Origin: Chitinophagales bacterium
GTDB taxonomy: Bacteria > Bacteroidota > Bacteroidia > Chitinophagales > BACL12
Assembly: GCA_020636645.1 (NCBI GenBank)
Contig: JACJXO010000004.1
Coordinates: 233,008 to 297,007 of the forward strand
DNA length: 64,000 nucleotides
Direction: 5' to 3'
Positions within the stretch are counted from its first letter, which is position 1; every line of letters starts with the position of its first letter. This document shows positions 49,036 through 57,049 of the stretch, one piece after another. Made by a program: the position numbers and the translations under genes. The notes under the pieces are model-generated. The model worked only from the letters and a program-made list of their open reading frames with translations, was not told the origin of the DNA and did no database searches.

Positions 49036-50823
49036 TTATCTGATAACGGTTACATTACCCTTTTTGGTGATCACCTCGCCATTGGTAGCTGTAAAAGTGA
49101 TAAGGTATCCGTATGATCCCATCGGAACGGGATCACCGTCAATGGTTCCATCCCACCCCACATCTGTACGTGTGCTCTCAAAGATGAGCTTACCATACCG
49201 ATTGAAGATCTGCATGCTGTACCCGTCACTTTTGCCAAATATGATGTATGGAAGAAATTCATTATTCAATCCGCCCGGCACTATAGCATTGGGCACATAG
49301 ATACGTGGGCCTTGTTCCAGACACAGCTCATTGGAATAGCTGAGCAGGTCATAGTCAGCACCTACTTCAGGTGCATTGAAATGATACAATGCTTCTATTC
49401 GGTAGCAGAACTGCTGTACTGCATTCAGGCTTTCCACCACATTATCCAGCAAGCCCGTGTGATCAGGTGTATTGGTGGCAATGAGTACCTCCGGATCTCC
49501 GTTACCCGGATTTCGGTACACCCGGTATTCCAGCACTTCCGCATTGGTCATTTCGAACGGTGTCCAGTTCAGGCTGTTGGTAAAATCAGCATTATCACTT
49601 CCATTCAGCAGGATGGTGCGGGCATAGCCTGATTCCATGGTCAGGTTACAGGCATCATCTGCCGCAGATTTATAATAATAGAACTGATCTCTGGTGTTTA
49701 CTCCATTGTCGGTATAATAGTAAATGAGCGGAATACCTCCAAGAAAGTTCGTATTTCCAATATTCAGATACGAGCTGCCGTCTTCGCTTCGCTGTACAGT
49801 GTATTCGCTGATATTGGCGTTCACATCAGGAAAGAATTCCAGACTGATGGTATTGTTGAGGTTTACCGTGGCGTTGCGGATAACATTATAGGCAGAAGGC
49901 TGATTGTTATTTACTTCAAAGCCACGGGTATTACTGTCGCTGAAAGTGGAGCCATCAGCTCTGACAGCTTTAACATAAAATGCGTTGATGAAGCCGTCAT
50001 CGAATTCCGGACCGCTGTACACATAGGAAGTTGCAAACGAAGCTATGATATCATAGAGTACAGCTCCGCTTCCATCATCATTGATCCAGATCTCCTGGTG
50101 TTCGATACCATCGGGCCAGGTATCATACAAATTCCACAGCAGGGTGATGGTATCTGTACAAATGGTCCAGTCCACATCGAGCTTGATGGTGTGGTGGCTG
50201 TTCTCATTAAAAGGGCCCACATTCCCGCAGCTGTCGCGGGCAGCAATAGTGTAGGTCTCCACCTGTTCTGCAGGAGCTGCAGTACCGTCCACCACAGTAG
50301 TTGTAAATCTACCATATACAGTATCAATTGGTGTAAAGCCACCAATATCCCGATAGATAATATAGCTTGTGGTTTCTGGCGAAGGGCCCGGTTCCCAATT
50401 AATGCGCACCTGGCCACCGGTGATGACGGTAACAGAAGTGATCTCAGGTGCCACCGGATCAATATTATCCAGTGTATCGCTGGGTGTCATGGTATAGCCG
50501 GGGCAATCATACACTGCTTCAATGTAATAGTACCAGGTGGTAACAGCTCCATCGGCACCTACATGTATATAGGTGTCTGTGCCCACACCTGTCAGGGTGG
50601 CCAGTAAACTATAAGGGCCGGCCAGGTTCGTGGCAGCAAAAACATGGTATTCGATGAAGGGCCCGCATGCTTCGCCAGATGGCTCCCAGAGCAGGGTTAC
50701 ATCGCCGTTGATATCTGTAGTGGCACAATACAGAAATGGCGGGGTAGTGGACTGTGCAAAAGCCCGGCTTACCGCCAATAACAGCAGGATCAATATAATT
50801 CGTTGTTGTAACAACTGTTTCAT
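49036..50823 (-). CDS. Secreted multi-FN3-like surface protein, T9SS type B sorting domain
   Basis: 595 residues: signal peptide (MKQLLQQRIILILLLLAVSR, cleaved after AFAQ), about four fibronectin-type III-like beta domains (for example 'ITGGQVRINWEPGPSPETTS' and 'DNADFTNSLNWTPFEM'), and a CHU_C/type B sorting domain (about 510-595, 'IYVPNAIVPGGLNNEFLPYI', 'IFNRYGKLIFES', 'GWDGTIDGDPVPMG', ending 'KGNVTVIR'). The usual 'FTPNGDG' is replaced by 'IVPGGLN'. Known: type B domains direct cell-surface attachment through the T9SS. The ATG overlaps the stop of the M16-partner gene by 4 bases, so expression is coupled to the proteases. Confidence 0.88.
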   Translation of the reverse strand: MKQLLQQRIILILLLLAVSRAFAQSTTPPFLYCATTDINGDVTLLWEPSGEACGPFIEYHVFAATNLAGPYSLLATLTGVGTDTYIHVGADGAVTTWYYYIEAVYDCPGYTMTPSDTLDNIDPVAPEITSVTVITGGQVRINWEPGPSPETTSYIIYRDIGGFTPIDTVYGRFTTTVVDGTAAPAEQVETYTIAARDSCGNVGPFNENSHHTIKLDVDWTICTDTITLLWNLYDTWPDGIEHQEIWINDDGSGAVLYDIIASFATSYVYSGPEFDDGFINAFYVKAVRADGSTFSDSNTRGFEVNNNQPSAYNVIRNATVNLNNTISLEFFPDVNANISEYTVQRSEDGSSYLNIGNTNFLGGIPLIYYYTDNGVNTRDQFYYYKSAADDACNLTMESGYARTILLNGSDNADFTNSLNWTPFEMTNAEVLEYRVYRNPGNGDPEVLIATNTPDHTGLLDNVVESLNAVQQFCYRIEALYHFNAPEVGADYDLLSYSNELCLEQGPRIYVPNAIVPGGLNNEFLPYIIFGKSDGYSMQIFNRYGKLIFESTRTDVGWDGTIDGDPVPMGSYGYLITFTATNGEVITKKGNVTVIR

Positions 50824-52109
50824 ATAGGTTGGCCGCAGATGATCTCTTTTTGTTTGGTTGGATCGAGGTATTTGCCGGCCAGTTCCTGTATTTGTTCTGG
50901 TCTGGTTCGTTGCACTGCGGTAACCAGCCTGTCAAAATACTCAAAATCCAGTCCACTCATGACCATATTACGGATCACCTGGATGCGGTTAAATGAGCCA
51001 TCGGTAGCCCGGATAAGGCTTCCCAGCATATAATTCCGCACTACGGTCAGTTCATTGTTATCTACCGGAACCTCTGCCAGCTGCTTCATCTCTGCATATA
51101 TTTCGTCAACGGCAGCCCTGCACACCTCATTGCCTACTTCAGTATCTATGACAAAATAACTACCGTTGTGGTGGTGTCTGATCAGCGAATAAATACCATA
51201 GGTATAGCCCTTGTCTTCGCGGATATTGCTCATGAGTCTGGAACCAAAGTAGCCACCCAATACGGTATTGGCCACATTTAACGGCGCATAATCAGGATGG
51301 TCTTTACCGATGGTGAGGGAGGCGATGCGGATGGAAGACTGCACTGATTCTGCATTCGGCACCAGGATTTGCTGTTCTTCAGCAGAATGCAGCGAACGCT
51401 GATGGGCTCCGGTAATGGGTTCTGCAGTCTGGCTGCCCACAGATCTTTCCAGTTCCTGGATGGTAGCATCTGTTATATTTCCAGAAAGGAACACTGTTGC
51501 CAGTCCTGGCTGATAGTGCTGTCTGCTGAAGTTACGCATGGATGTTGTGTCAAGCGCTCTGATCATATCTGCATCTACAGCGTAGCCATATGGGTGCTGA
51601 TCACCAAACAGGGCTGCATGCATGGTGCGGTTGGCCACAAAGTCTGTGTTCCTCAGGCCTACCTGCAGCTTCTGCAATTGTTTTTTCTGAAACAACTGCA
51701 GTTCTTCTGGCGGCATGGAGGCGTCCTGCAACATCTCGCCCACCAGGGGCATGATCTCCGGCAGATATTTTCCCAGTGAGAAGATCTTCACGGAGGTATA
51801 GTCGTGGCCGTTCGCTGTTTCCACAGATGCCCCGTAAAATTCAATGCGGTCTGCCAGCTCTTTGCTGCTGAAACGGCTGGTACCTTTGGTCAGCAGCCGA
51901 CATACGGCCCTGCTGAGCATGGGAGACGGTTCATACCACCGACCGGCCGGAAAACACAGTTCGATCTTCACCACATCTTCCGTATTGTTATCGGCGATAT
52001 ATACCGGCACCCCGTTGCCCAGTGTCAACTGCCTGTAGGCTCCCAGACTTACCGTTTCAGGTATCTGCAGATCAGGTGCGGCTGTTCTGTTGATCATTTT
52101 AGTTGTCAT
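50820..52109 (-). CDS. M16 peptidase-family protein lacking the zinc motif (partner subunit)
   Basis: 429 residues from the ATG at 52109 (MTTKMINRTAAPDLQ). Two-lobed M16 fold: N-lobe 'VKIELCFPAGRWYEPSPMLSR', where the inverted zinc motif H-x-x-E-H of active subunits is absent; C-lobe with 'ADTVLGGYFGSRLMSNIREDKGYTYGIYS'-type sequence, containing the conserved Arg-Tyr (R/Y) pair used to hold substrate. This matches the non-catalytic subunit of heterodimeric M16B proteases, as in mitochondrial processing peptidase alpha. No signal peptide, so probably cytoplasmic. It starts 5 bases after the catalytic subunit and overlaps the surface-protein gene by 4. Confidence 0.9.
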   Translation of the reverse strand: MTTKMINRTAAPDLQIPETVSLGAYRQLTLGNGVPVYIADNNTEDVVKIELCFPAGRWYEPSPMLSRAVCRLLTKGTSRFSSKELADRIEFYGASVETANGHDYTSVKIFSLGKYLPEIMPLVGEMLQDASMPPEELQLFQKKQLQKLQVGLRNTDFVANRTMHAALFGDQHPYGYAVDADMIRALDTTSMRNFSRQHYQPGLATVFLSGNITDATIQELERSVGSQTAEPITGAHQRSLHSAEEQQILVPNAESVQSSIRIASLTIGKDHPDYAPLNVANTVLGGYFGSRLMSNIREDKGYTYGIYSLIRHHHNGSYFVIDTEVGNEVCRAAVDEIYAEMKQLAEVPVDNNELTVVRNYMLGSLIRATDGSFNRIQVIRNMVMSGLDFEYFDRLVTAVQRTRPEQIQELAGKYLDPTKQKEIICGQPI

Positions 52110-52114
52110 AACAA

Positions 52115-53347
52115 TTATTTGCCGTAAAACATGGTGGAACACTGGTCTTCTCTGAACAACAGTGATGCAGCTGCATCCATATCAGTGGCCGTTACGGCGG
52201 TGTACATATCTATTTCTGTGTTGACGAGATCGGCATTGCCCAGCATCTCTGCCATGGCAAGCCCCTGCGCCTTGTTCAATGCATTCATATAACTGCCGGC
52301 CAGATCGGTCTCTACCATGTTCTTGACCCTTTGCAGCTCACGATCGCCACATCCTTCCGACTGAAGCTTTTTCAGTTCGCGGGTGATGGCGGCATTTCCC
52401 TCTTCATATGAAACACCATCGGCCAGCTTGCCGCTCACCACGAACATGCCTGTATCCATACTGCCGGACACATAGGCGCTGATATCTGTGAACAACTGCT
52501 GTTCCATTTTCAGCGATTGGTATAACCTGGATGATTCACCGTTGCCCAGCACGTCGCTCAGCAAGTTCTGGGCATAGTATCCGGAACCATTTCTGCCATC
52601 CATATGCCAGACCTGATAGACCAGATTGACCGGTACATCGGCTTCCACTTTTTTGAATCTGGCTGCACTTTGTGCCGGTTCTTGCGGGATGATGCGTTCC
52701 GGTTGTACTCCTGCCGGAATATCGCCAAACCACTTCTCTGCCAGTTCCAGTGCCTTTGCAGTGCTAATGCCTCCGGAGATGCTGAGGATGGCATTATTGG
52801 GACGGTACCAGGAATAGAAGAAGGACTCCACGTCACTGAGCTTCGCTTCGCGGATATGATCCAGTTCCAGACCTATGGTAGGCCAGCGGTAGGGATGGGT
52901 GGTGTACACCATCTCCCGCAGCTTGTGCCAGACATCGCCGTATGGGCGATTGATATAATGCTCCTTGAATTCTTCGCATACCACATTGCGCTGCACATCG
53001 AGCGAACGCTCGCTGAAATCAAGATGCAGCATGCGGTCGCTTTCCAGCCAGAGTGCTGTCTCTATGTTATTGACCGGCAGTACATCGTAGTAGTTGGTGA
53101 GGTCGTTGGTGGTGAAGGCATTGTTGGTGCCTCCGGCTAACTGCAGTTCTGTATCAAAATCAGGTGCATTTACACTGCCGCCGAACATCAGGTGTTCAAA
53201 CAGGTGAGCAAATCCGGTCTTATCGGCCGTCTCATTTCTGGCGCCAACTTTATACAGGACATCCACAGCTGCGATCTGGGTGCCGAAGTCTTCATTGACC
53301 AGCACGGTGAGGCCGTTGTCCAGAGTGAATTTGTTGTAATTGATCAT
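52115..53347 (-). CDS. M16 zinc peptidase (catalytic subunit)
   Basis: 410 residues from the ATG at 53347 (MINYNKFTLDNGLTVLVNED). Seen: the inverted zinc motif H-x-x-E-H in 'KTGFAHLFEHLMFGGS' with the downstream Glu in the 'RNVVCEEFKEHYINRPYGD' helix, and the second lobe with 'LVYQVWHMDGRNGSGYYAQ' and 'VLGNGESSRLYQSLKMEQ'. Known: M16B peptidases degrade or process peptides inside a clamshell of two lobes, commonly as heterodimers. It pairs with the next gene, which lacks the motif. A TATCTTTA element (53388-53395, minus strand) is a possible promoter. Confidence 0.93.
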   Translation of the reverse strand: MINYNKFTLDNGLTVLVNEDFGTQIAAVDVLYKVGARNETADKTGFAHLFEHLMFGGSVNAPDFDTELQLAGGTNNAFTTNDLTNYYDVLPVNNIETALWLESDRMLHLDFSERSLDVQRNVVCEEFKEHYINRPYGDVWHKLREMVYTTHPYRWPTIGLELDHIREAKLSDVESFFYSWYRPNNAILSISGGISTAKALELAEKWFGDIPAGVQPERIIPQEPAQSAARFKKVEADVPVNLVYQVWHMDGRNGSGYYAQNLLSDVLGNGESSRLYQSLKMEQQLFTDISAYVSGSMDTGMFVVSGKLADGVSYEEGNAAITRELKKLQSEGCGDRELQRVKNMVETDLAGSYMNALNKAQGLAMAEMLGNADLVNTEIDMYTAVTATDMDAAASLLFREDQCSTMFYGK

Positions 53348-53465
53348 ACGTTTGTAACAGCAACAGGATTGAAATCGTTGCGGTGCGTAAAGATACACGG
53401 ATTAGAGGATGCGGTTTCATACGAATCTGTCACCCGCCTGCAACAAGTATCCCTGACGGTTGTTG

Positions 53466-53473
53466 TAATTTTG
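53466..53473 (+). promoter_or_regulatory. -7 element for mqnC
   Basis: TAATTTTG matches TAnnTTTG exactly, 11 bases before the mqnC ATG. A 6-bp inverted repeat (CAACAA...TTGTTG, 53441-53465) lies immediately upstream and could hold an operator; no -33 match. Confidence 0.5.
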
Positions 53474-53483
53474 CTGTTCTGTT

Positions 53484-54608
53484 ATGCAACTCGCCGATCT
53501 GTATGAAAAAGCCCTCCGACTGGAATGGCTGACCGTAGAAGAAGGGATGTTTCTCTTTGAACACGCACCGCTTGCGGAACTGATGGAGGTTGGTCACCGC
53601 CTGCGGATGATGAAAAAGCCCGATAACAAGGTCACCTGGATCATCGACCGCAACCTGAACACCACCAACGTCTGCATCGCCAACTGTAAGTTCTGCAACT
53701 TCTATCGGGTGCCCGGTCATCCGGAATCATATATCACCGACAAGGAGACCTACCGTGTCAAGATAGAAGAGACCATCCGTTATGGCGGTGAACAATTGCT
53801 GCTGCAGGGCGGACACCACCCGGAACTCGGACTGGACTTTTACAAGAAGATCTTTTCAGAGATCAAGGAGATGTTTCCGAACATCAAGCTGCATTCTTTA
53901 GGTCCGCCGGAAATCGCACACATCGCCCAGCTGGGAGGCTATACCCATACCTATGTGCTGGAAGAACTGATGAAGTCGGGACTGGACTCTCTGCCCGGTG
54001 CCGGCGCTGAGATCCTGGTGGATCGGGTACGCAGGATCATCAGCACAGGAAAATGTCTGAGCGACGAATGGCTGGACGTGATGCGGGCAGCGCATCAGCT
54101 TAACCTGACCACCAGCGGTACGATGATGTTCGGACATATCGAGACCATCGAAGAACGCTTTTTACACCTGGAGAAGATCCGCCAGGTACAGAGTGAAAAG
54201 CCGGCAGATGCGAAGGGTTTCATCGCATTCATACCGTGGACCTTCCAGGATGTCGATACCACATTGAAGAAGATCAGAAGGGCCAAGAACGATACCACAC
54301 CAGAAGAATACATCCGCATGATTTCCCTGAGCCGTATTATGCTGCCCAACATCGACAATATCCAGGCAAGCTGGCTCACGGTCGGGAAGCAGGTAGCACA
54401 ATTGTGCTTGCATGCCGGTGCCAATGACTTCGGCAGCATCATGATCGAAGAGAATGTGGTGAGTGCCGCCGGTGCTCCGCATCGCTTCACTTACAAAACC
54501 ATCCAGGACGCCATCCGTGAAGCAGGCTTTGAACCGCAGCTTCGCAACCAGCAATACGAAGACCGGGAGTTACCGGAAGGTATTGAAGAGCAGGTGATCG
54601 CTTATTGA
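53484..54608 (+). CDS. mqnC: Cyclic dehypoxanthinyl futalosine synthase
   Basis: 374 residues. A radical-SAM enzyme that cyclises dehypoxanthinyl futalosine in the futalosine pathway to menaquinone. Seen: the [4Fe-4S] cysteines C64-x3-C68-x2-C71 in 'TTNVCIANCKFCNFYR', 'GGEQLLLQGGHHPELGLDFY', 'KLHSLGPPEIAH', 'GLDSLPGAGAEIL', 'SRIMLPNIDNIQASWLTVGK' and 'GANDFGSIMIEENVVSAAG', all characteristic of MqnC rather than MqnE or the F420 enzyme CofH. The following amidohydrolase gene fits as a second pathway step. The gene is divergent from the M16 operon. Confidence 0.95.
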   Translation: MQLADLYEKALRLEWLTVEEGMFLFEHAPLAELMEVGHRLRMMKKPDNKVTWIIDRNLNTTNVCIANCKFCNFYRVPGHPESYITDKETYRVKIEETIRYGGEQLLLQGGHHPELGLDFYKKIFSEIKEMFPNIKLHSLGPPEIAHIAQLGGYTHTYVLEELMKSGLDSLPGAGAEILVDRVRRIISTGKCLSDEWLDVMRAAHQLNLTTSGTMMFGHIETIEERFLHLEKIRQVQSEKPADAKGFIAFIPWTFQDVDTTLKKIRRAKNDTTPEEYIRMISLSRIMLPNIDNIQASWLTVGKQVAQLCLHAGANDFGSIMIEENVVSAAGAPHRFTYKTIQDAIREAGFEPQLRNQQYEDRELPEGIEEQVIAY

Positions 54609-54620
54609 ATGTCTAAATTT

Positions 54621-54670
54621 GCAAATGTGAAAATGTGATACTCCAACAATCTGATCATTTTCACATTTGC
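54621..54670. repeat. Intergenic inverted repeat between mqnC and the amidohydrolase gene
   Basis: GCAAATGTGAAAATG (54621-54635) and its exact complement (54656-54670) form a perfect 15-bp stem with a 20-base loop; a further 'TTCACATTTTT' follows. It shares the 'AATGTGAAAATG' core with the inverted repeat at 42976-43074, suggesting a dispersed intergenic element. Confidence 0.75.
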
Positions 54671-54689
54671 ACATCTTCACATTTTTGAA

Positions 54690-55841
54690 ATGCGTTTCCT
54701 CTCTGCCACCACCATCCACCCCGTATCCTCTCCTGCACTGAGCGGCTATGTACTGGTGATCCATGATGATGGCACCATAGAAGATCTTTTACCGGAATCA
54801 GTTGTCGACCCAACTCATGTCGAATTCTTTGAAGGCGATCTGATCCCTGGTTTCGTCAATGCACATTGCCATCTGGAGTTGTCGCACCTGCGTGGAAGTT
54901 TTCCTGAAAAGACCGGACTACCCGATTTCCTGAACAAGGTGGTGAGTCAGCGGCAAGCAGATCCGGATGCAGTAGCTGAAGCCATGCGCTTTGCCGACAG
55001 CGAAATGTGGGAGAACGGCATCATGGCCGTGGGCGATATCTGCAACAAGTCGGATTCCTTTTCTGTGAAAGCTGATAGCCGGATACACTATCACAGCTTC
55101 GTGGAGTTATTGGCATTCGATCCGGACCGGGCTGTCAAAGCATTAGCAGAAGGCAATTCGTTGTTAGAGCAATTAAATCAGTTCGGTCTGACCGGAAGCC
55201 TGGTGCCGCATGCGCCTTATTCGGTCAGTCCGGCCCTCGTATTTCTCATCACCCGTCAATGTGCAGATGCCGGCCTGCCTACGTCCATCCACATGCTGGA
55301 GAGCAATGATGAGACCGAGTTCTTTGTGCAGGGTACCGGACTGTACCGCAGGTTGTATCATGATATGGGCATGGCCATCGATTTCTTTGAACCTTCGGGG
55401 AAGACCTCACTGGAAACCCTGTTGCCCTGGTTCCACCCGATGGCGAAGACCCTGCTGGTGCACAATACCATCGCCACGGAGCAGGATGTGTTCTCAGCCG
55501 TTTCGCAGCACACCAACCTGTGGTGGTGTTTTTGTCCGAACGCCAATCTGTATATAGAAGATCGGCTGCCAGACATCCCTCAACTGCTGCGCACCATGCC
55601 TCCCGGCCGCATCACCCTGGGCACCGACAGCCTGGCATCCAACCACCAGCTCAGCATCTGGCAGGAAATGCTGACCATCCTGCGGGCTTACCCAGACATC
55701 TCACTGGAGGCCATCCTACCCTGGGCTACCCTGAACGGCGCCCGCTATCTCGGACTGGAGCAAACCCTGGGGTCTCTGGAAACTGGTAAGCGGCCAGGTA
55801 TCCTGCACCTGCACCAGGATTCGATCGGCAGGATCATCTGA
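54690..55841 (+). CDS. Amidohydrolase-family deaminase, probable aminofutalosine deaminase
   Basis: 383 residues with the amidohydrolase metal site: 'PGFVNAHCHLELSHLRG' (H-x-H), 'LVPHAPYSVSP' (His), 'SIHMLESNDE' (His-x3-Glu), 'LLVHNTIAT', and 'ITLGTDSLASNHQLS' (metal Asp). The pattern is of the chlorohydrolase/cytosine-deaminase-like branch, which deaminates purine-type rings. Inference from position: it follows mqnC by 81 bases, and in several futalosine-pathway genomes a protein of this family converts aminodeoxyfutalosine to futalosine. S-adenosylhomocysteine or guanine-type deaminase roles are possible alternatives. The inverted repeat between the genes may affect cotranscription. Confidence 0.8.
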   Translation: MRFLSATTIHPVSSPALSGYVLVIHDDGTIEDLLPESVVDPTHVEFFEGDLIPGFVNAHCHLELSHLRGSFPEKTGLPDFLNKVVSQRQADPDAVAEAMRFADSEMWENGIMAVGDICNKSDSFSVKADSRIHYHSFVELLAFDPDRAVKALAEGNSLLEQLNQFGLTGSLVPHAPYSVSPALVFLITRQCADAGLPTSIHMLESNDETEFFVQGTGLYRRLYHDMGMAIDFFEPSGKTSLETLLPWFHPMAKTLLVHNTIATEQDVFSAVSQHTNLWWCFCPNANLYIEDRLPDIPQLLRTMPPGRITLGTDSLASNHQLSIWQEMLTILRAYPDISLEAILPWATLNGARYLGLEQTLGSLETGKRPGILHLHQDSIGRII

Positions 55842-56020
55842 CCTCGCACCCTGTTCTTCGTTGGGTATTCAGGTCTGCCAGTTTCCCCAGCTTTGAAACC
55901 AGTTTTCATCCTGCTGTATTGTGAAAAATGCCGCCAATGTTAAATATGGCAATGATATACCTTCTGACACCACAGGGATTACCTCTGGGTAATGAAAAGA
56001 AAATTTGCCCTAAATTGTTA

Positions 56021-56623
56021 CTAATTCCATGGGCCCGGTCTGGTAAGCTCAAATCCGGATACAGAGGTGACTATATTGGGGAACTGGTTGTCACCCAATA
56101 GCTTCTTTCCCACATTAAAGTACCCGTTTGCCTGAGCTCGGAGTGTTGAGGAGTTCCTTCTTGGAGGAAATGCGATAAATACTCTTTTACCAAAGGTGTT
56201 CTGGACTGCTTGGATTGGAGGTAAAAGATCGCTGTCGCCACCTACTATTACAGCCCTATCATACTTGTCATGGTATGCGTCCAGCAACAGTTGGGTCGCT
56301 ATGTTTACGTCGGTCATCTTTTCTTCGTTTTTTATCCATGTATGATGACATCTGTGGCATTGAGCTGGTTTACCCAGGTAATGACCATAATAAACCTGAA
56401 CTGGGGTGGTGTCAATGGCGTCCAAATACCTCCTTTGGCGTGATTCCTTCGTTGGATCACCTGATATCCGGGCGGTAAAATATTTAACGTCAATAAGCAC
56501 CTGCTGGCCCTTTAGCATCGCCTGAGACATTTTGTGAACGTCTAGCCATTTATATCTGGCATGAAGATCGCATATACCAAAATACAAGTTGAAACCGTCA
56601 ATATACACTGAAACTCGCTCCAT
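56021..56623 (-). CDS. NYN-domain (PIN-like) putative ribonuclease with a zinc-binding CxxC/H cluster
   Basis: 200 residues of the NYN/LabA-DUF88 type. Seen: acidic residues of the PIN-like active site at D9 ('VSVYIDGFNLYFG'), D105 ('EKMTDVNIATQLLLDA') and D130/D132 ('VIVGGDSDLLPPI'), and a small insert 'AQCHRCHHTW' (C89, C92, H93/H94) that could bind zinc. Known: NYN proteins are metal-dependent endoribonucleases or RNA-binding regulators, and some act in defence or toxin-like settings. It stands alone, with 179 unassigned bases on one side and a 426-base gap on the other, and is visibly more AT-rich than its neighbours, which may mean acquisition by transfer. No partner gene was found. Confidence 0.85.
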   Translation of the reverse strand: MERVSVYIDGFNLYFGICDLHARYKWLDVHKMSQAMLKGQQVLIDVKYFTARISGDPTKESRQRRYLDAIDTTPVQVYYGHYLGKPAQCHRCHHTWIKNEEKMTDVNIATQLLLDAYHDKYDRAVIVGGDSDLLPPIQAVQNTFGKRVFIAFPPRRNSSTLRAQANGYFNVGKKLLGDNQFPNIVTSVSGFELTRPGPWN

Positions 56624-56680
56624 ATTCCTGCAATATATATTGTAGAATTAACATTGTTGCTGAAAAACTGCAACATTTTC

Positions 56681-56711
56681 TTGCAAATGAGCGTTTCAGT
56701 AGTAATCTTTG
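56681..56711 (+). promoter_or_regulatory. Promoter for a possible short RNA
   Basis: TTG (56681-56683), 20 bases, then AATCTTTG (56704-56711), one mismatch from TAnnTTTG. Spacing is ideal. The predicted start is near 56718, only about 30 bases before a terminator stem. Confidence 0.4.
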
Positions 56712-56717
56712 CATCAG

Positions 56718-56774
56718 AACCCCTCATTCGGTAGTCCCGGATGACCAACCGCCCTAGAGGCGGTTCTTTTTTTT
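56718..56774 (+). ncRNA. Candidate short non-coding RNA (about 57 nt)
   Basis: The stretch between a well-spaced promoter and a strong terminator contains no usable reading frame. If transcribed it would be about 57 bases, mostly terminator stem plus 30 bases of GC-rich leader. It matches no RNA family I recognise. Alternatively the terminator is the leftover of a deleted gene. Confidence 0.3.
56747..56774 (+). terminator. Strong Rho-independent terminator without an obvious gene
   Basis: A perfect 7-bp stem AACCGCC/GGCGGTT with loop CTAGA, followed by C and eight T residues. No + strand gene precedes it for 900 bases; the amidohydrolase gene ends at 55841. Confidence 0.8.
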
Positions 56775-56980
56775 CCAAAATCTGCTTCACGTTTTAGGCA
56801 AAACCCAGCAAGCTCTGTTGTATGACTTTCTGTGACGCTGATAAGCCTTTTCAGTGTTTCCATAGCCAGATCAACCTCTGTGATGGGAAACATTCAGCAA
56901 TACCCCTGTTTGGCTTGATTGATCTCAGGTGGTTTCTGGATGAGATAACACCTCTGTCTGTTAAATAATTAAAAAACTTT

Positions 56981-57030
56981 GGAAACTTTTAAACTAAAAT
57001 TTGTTTCCCCTGTTTTCGTCTGTACATTTG
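56981..57030 (+). promoter_or_regulatory. Promoter and putative operator of the TetR-RND operon
   Basis: TTTG (57000-57003), 19 bases, then TACATTTG (57023-57030): an exact -33/-7 pair 19 bases before the TetR ATG. An imperfect 28-base palindrome (GGAAAC at 56981 to GTTTCC at 57008) covers the -33 box, a fitting place for TetR autorepression. The promoter is sequence-supported; the operator is inferred. Confidence 0.7.
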
Positions 57031-57049
57031 CGGCCCGAAAAGCCGGAAA

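Larger units (their letters stand above)
56624..57049. other. 426-base gap between the NYN and TetR genes
   Basis: Contains, left to right: a short stem-loop (TGTTGC...GCAACA, 56655-56675), a complete + strand promoter (56681-56711), a strong + strand terminator (56747-56774), about 200 bases with nothing recognisable, then an imperfect palindrome and the TetR promoter. The minus-strand frame crossing 56542-56790 resembles no known protein and overlaps the NYN gene. Confidence 0.6.

Noticed and set aside
56710..56775. tRNA or other structural RNA gene
   Set aside because: The sequence is GC-rich with a hairpin, but no T-arm (GGTTCRA) or acceptor pairing can be found; only the terminator stem is supported.
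56542..56790. 82-codon minus-strand frame across the gap upstream of the NYN gene
   Set aside because: It overlaps the NYN gene out of frame and the terminator at 56747, and its sequence resembles no protein family.
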